DNA of 6,622 bases from Nitrososphaerota archaeon (GTDB lineage Archaea; Thermoproteota; EX4484-205; JAAOZO01), in the NCBI GenBank assembly GCA_011605715.1, contig JAAOZO010000095.1, positions 1 through 6,622 of the forward strand, read 5' to 3'. Of this stretch, positions 5,495-6,622 are shown in pieces. Both the position numbers and the translations under genes were made by a program. The notes under the pieces were generated by a model. That model was not told where the DNA came from and did not search any database. It saw nothing but the letters and a program-made list of their open reading frames with translations. Within the stretch, counting starts at the first letter, position 1. Each line of letters starts with the position of its first letter.

Positions 5495-6319
5495 TTAGTG
5501 TATCAGCGTCCCTACTTTTTCGCCAGATAGTACTTTGCCTATTGTGTTTTTCTTTCTTCCATTAGCTATAACTACCTTTACTCCTGCCCTTCTTGCTATC
5601 ATTGCTGCTTCTAGCTTTGTTTTCATTCCACCTCTTCCAAGCTTGCTGCTACCTCCAATGCTTGACTTTATTCTGCTGTTTATTTTTCTTATTTCTCTAA
5701 CTAACGTAGCCTTTCCGTTTTTGTTAAAAGCCATAAAACCATCAACGTTAGTTAATATGATAAGCAAGTCTGCCCTAATTTTCGAGGCAATTATTGCAGA
5801 AAGTCTGTCGTTGTCACCAAATCTAACTTCTTCTGGTACGTAAGGGTTAACCGGAACAAGCTCTTTTACTGATAGTGTGTCGTTTTCGTTTACTATTGGG
5901 ATTATGCTTCTTGAGAAAAATGTTTTCAGAGTCTTCCACAAGTTTTCATATCTATACTTATTTGCTAGGTCTTCTTCTGTTAAAAGAACTTGGGCTACTG
6001 AAATGCCGTAGTGCCCAAAGTACTTTGAGTAGTAGCTCATTAAAATTGGCTGTCCTACTGCGGCACACATTTGCTTATAGTTTAAGCTAAGCTTATCTGG
6101 AGTGGTGTTCAAGTTTAGTCTTGAAATTCCGCATGCTATTGCTCCAGAAGTTACGATAACGAAATTCTTTGCCTTTTCTCTATTTTTTGCTATCTGCTCA
6201 ACTACAGAACGGATCATCTTCGTACTTATTTTTCCATTCTCATCCGTTATAACAGAGGTGCCAATTTTTACAACGACAGTTTCTAGCTGTTTTTTGCTCA
6301 ATCTCAATTTTTTGGCCAA
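5495..6319 (-). CDS. proB: glutamate 5-kinase, short form lacking the PUA domain
   Basis: ProB phosphorylates glutamate with ATP to the unstable gamma-glutamyl phosphate that ProA consumes. The 274 residues form one amino-acid-kinase domain: VVVKIGTSVIT with Lys18 (15-25), VTSGA (56-60), AAVGQP (86-91), the substrate motif IVNENDTLS (142-150), FGDNDRLSA (167-175), ILTNVDGF (188-195) and the ATP-site GRGGMKTKLEAA with Lys235 (228-239). The protein ends right after GEKVGTLIH, where E. coli ProB (about 367 residues) continues into a PUA domain, so that domain is absent rather than frameshifted. The start is TTG at 6319. The upstream in-frame stop is at 6350-6352, no ATG lies between, and the first internal ATG (codon 35) would delete the KIG motif. 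TTG codons at 6307 or 6301 are alternatives. The gene is first in proBA and divergent from ppa. Confidence 0.95.
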   Translation of the reverse strand: MAKKLRLSKKQLETVVVKIGTSVITDENGKISTKMIRSVVEQIAKNREKAKNFVIVTSGAIACGISRLNLNTTPDKLSLNYKQMCAAVGQPILMSYYSKYFGHYGISVAQVLLTEEDLANKYRYENLWKTLKTFFSRSIIPIVNENDTLSVKELVPVNPYVPEEVRFGDNDRLSAIIASKIRADLLIILTNVDGFMAFNKNGKATLVREIRKINSRIKSSIGGSSKLGRGGMKTKLEAAMIARRAGVKVVIANGRKKNTIGKVLSGEKVGTLIH

Positions 6320-6362
6320 AAAATAGGAAATAAAAATCTTTTTGGGCTTTTAACTTAGTCTA

Positions 6363-6375
6363 AAGGTTTATAACT
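6363..6375. promoter_or_regulatory. near-symmetrical TATA element between proB and ppa
   Basis: AAGGTTTATAACT contains GTTTATAAC, which reads GTTATAAAC on the other strand, so a TATA box is present in both directions. For ppa it lies about 30 bases before the ATG at 6400 and is preceded by purine-rich AAAGG resembling a BRE, predicting a leaderless or nearly leaderless transcript. For proB it predicts a start near 6343, about 24 bases before the TTG codon. The intergenic space is only 80 bases, so the two promoters must overlap or be shared. Confidence 0.55.
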
Positions 6376-6399
6376 GCTTTTTTAAGTATAGACAATAGA

Positions 6400-6622
6400 A
6401 TGAGACCGCTCTGGTATATAGGCCCAGGGGAAGAGGCGCCTGAAGAAATTAACGTAGTTATTGAAATCCCAAAAGGAGGGCACGTAAAATACGAGGTAGA
6501 TGAAAAAACAGGTATGCTAACTGTAGACCGATTTCTTTTTACTTCTTTTATGTACCCCTTTAACTATGGTTTTGTCCCACTAAGCTTGGCAGAAGACGGA
6601 GATGCGCTTGACGCTGTAGTAC
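6400..6622 (+). CDS. ppa: inorganic pyrophosphatase, family I (N-terminal part; gene runs off the window)
   Basis: Seventy-four codons are visible, from the ATG at 6400 to the window edge. The enzyme hydrolyses pyrophosphate to two phosphates in the cytoplasm with Mg2+, pulling forward reactions such as aminoacylation and nucleic-acid synthesis. Family I landmarks are present in order: VIEIPKGG (20-27) with Glu22, KYEVD (30-34), VDRF with Arg44, YPFNYGF (52-58) with Tyr56, and the metal-binding signature EDGDALD (65-71) with Asp66, Asp68 and Asp71. These correspond to E. coli residues Glu20, Lys29, Glu31, Arg43, Tyr55, Asp65, Asp67 and Asp70. The family is usually about 170-180 residues, so a little under half is seen. 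The lack of a Shine-Dalgarno sequence and the TATA box about 30 bases upstream indicate leaderless expression. Confidence 0.95.
   Translation, partial: MRPLWYIGPGEEAPEEINVVIEIPKGGHVKYEVDEKTGMLTVDRFLFTSFMYPFNYGFVPLSLAEDGDALDAVV

Noticed and set aside
1..6622. CRISPR arrays, insertion sequences, tRNA or rRNA genes, toxin-antitoxin pairs
   Set aside because: I looked for regularly spaced repeats, transposase motifs with terminal repeats, tRNA T-loops and small paired genes on both strands, and found none.

Overview
The window looks archaeal, probably from an AT-rich, possibly thermophilic lineage. Three of the four readable gene starts have a TATA-like box about 25-35 bases upstream and no Shine-Dalgarno sequence. 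Coding regions favour AGA/AGG and ATA codons, and ProB is the short form without a PUA domain. I cannot place the lineage more precisely.

Layout. Positions 1-812 (minus) hold an alpha/beta-hydrolase cut by the window edge. Positions 847-2154 (minus) hold a metal-dependent TIM-barrel amidohydrolase, 34 bases upstream of the hydrolase in transcription order, so the two probably form one catabolic operon of unknown substrate. A T-rich intergenic region with several repeats (2155-2494) separates this operon from a divergent plus-strand gene (2495-3913). That gene is the most unusual item here. It encodes a threonine-synthase-like protein (zinc ribbon plus fold-type-II PLP-enzyme domain) fused at its C-terminus to a PadR-type winged helix, and the lysine that should carry PLP is a leucine. 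A gap of 271 bases (3914-4184) holds no convincing protein gene but does contain a GC-richer patch with two hairpins. Positions 4185-6319 (minus) hold proB-proA, the first two steps of proline synthesis from glutamate. Positions 6400-6622 (plus) hold the 5' part of a soluble inorganic pyrophosphatase gene, divergent from proB across 80 bases that contain one near-symmetrical TATA element.

How the parts may work together. ProB and ProA form a straightforward biosynthetic pair that yields glutamate-5-semialdehyde; proC is not in view. The fused protein is best read as a former enzyme turned ligand-sensing transcription factor. Its divergent placement suggests that it controls itself and the amidohydrolase-hydrolase operon through sites in the shared intergenic region. 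That regulatory reading is inference; the fusion and the lysine replacement are read directly from the sequence.
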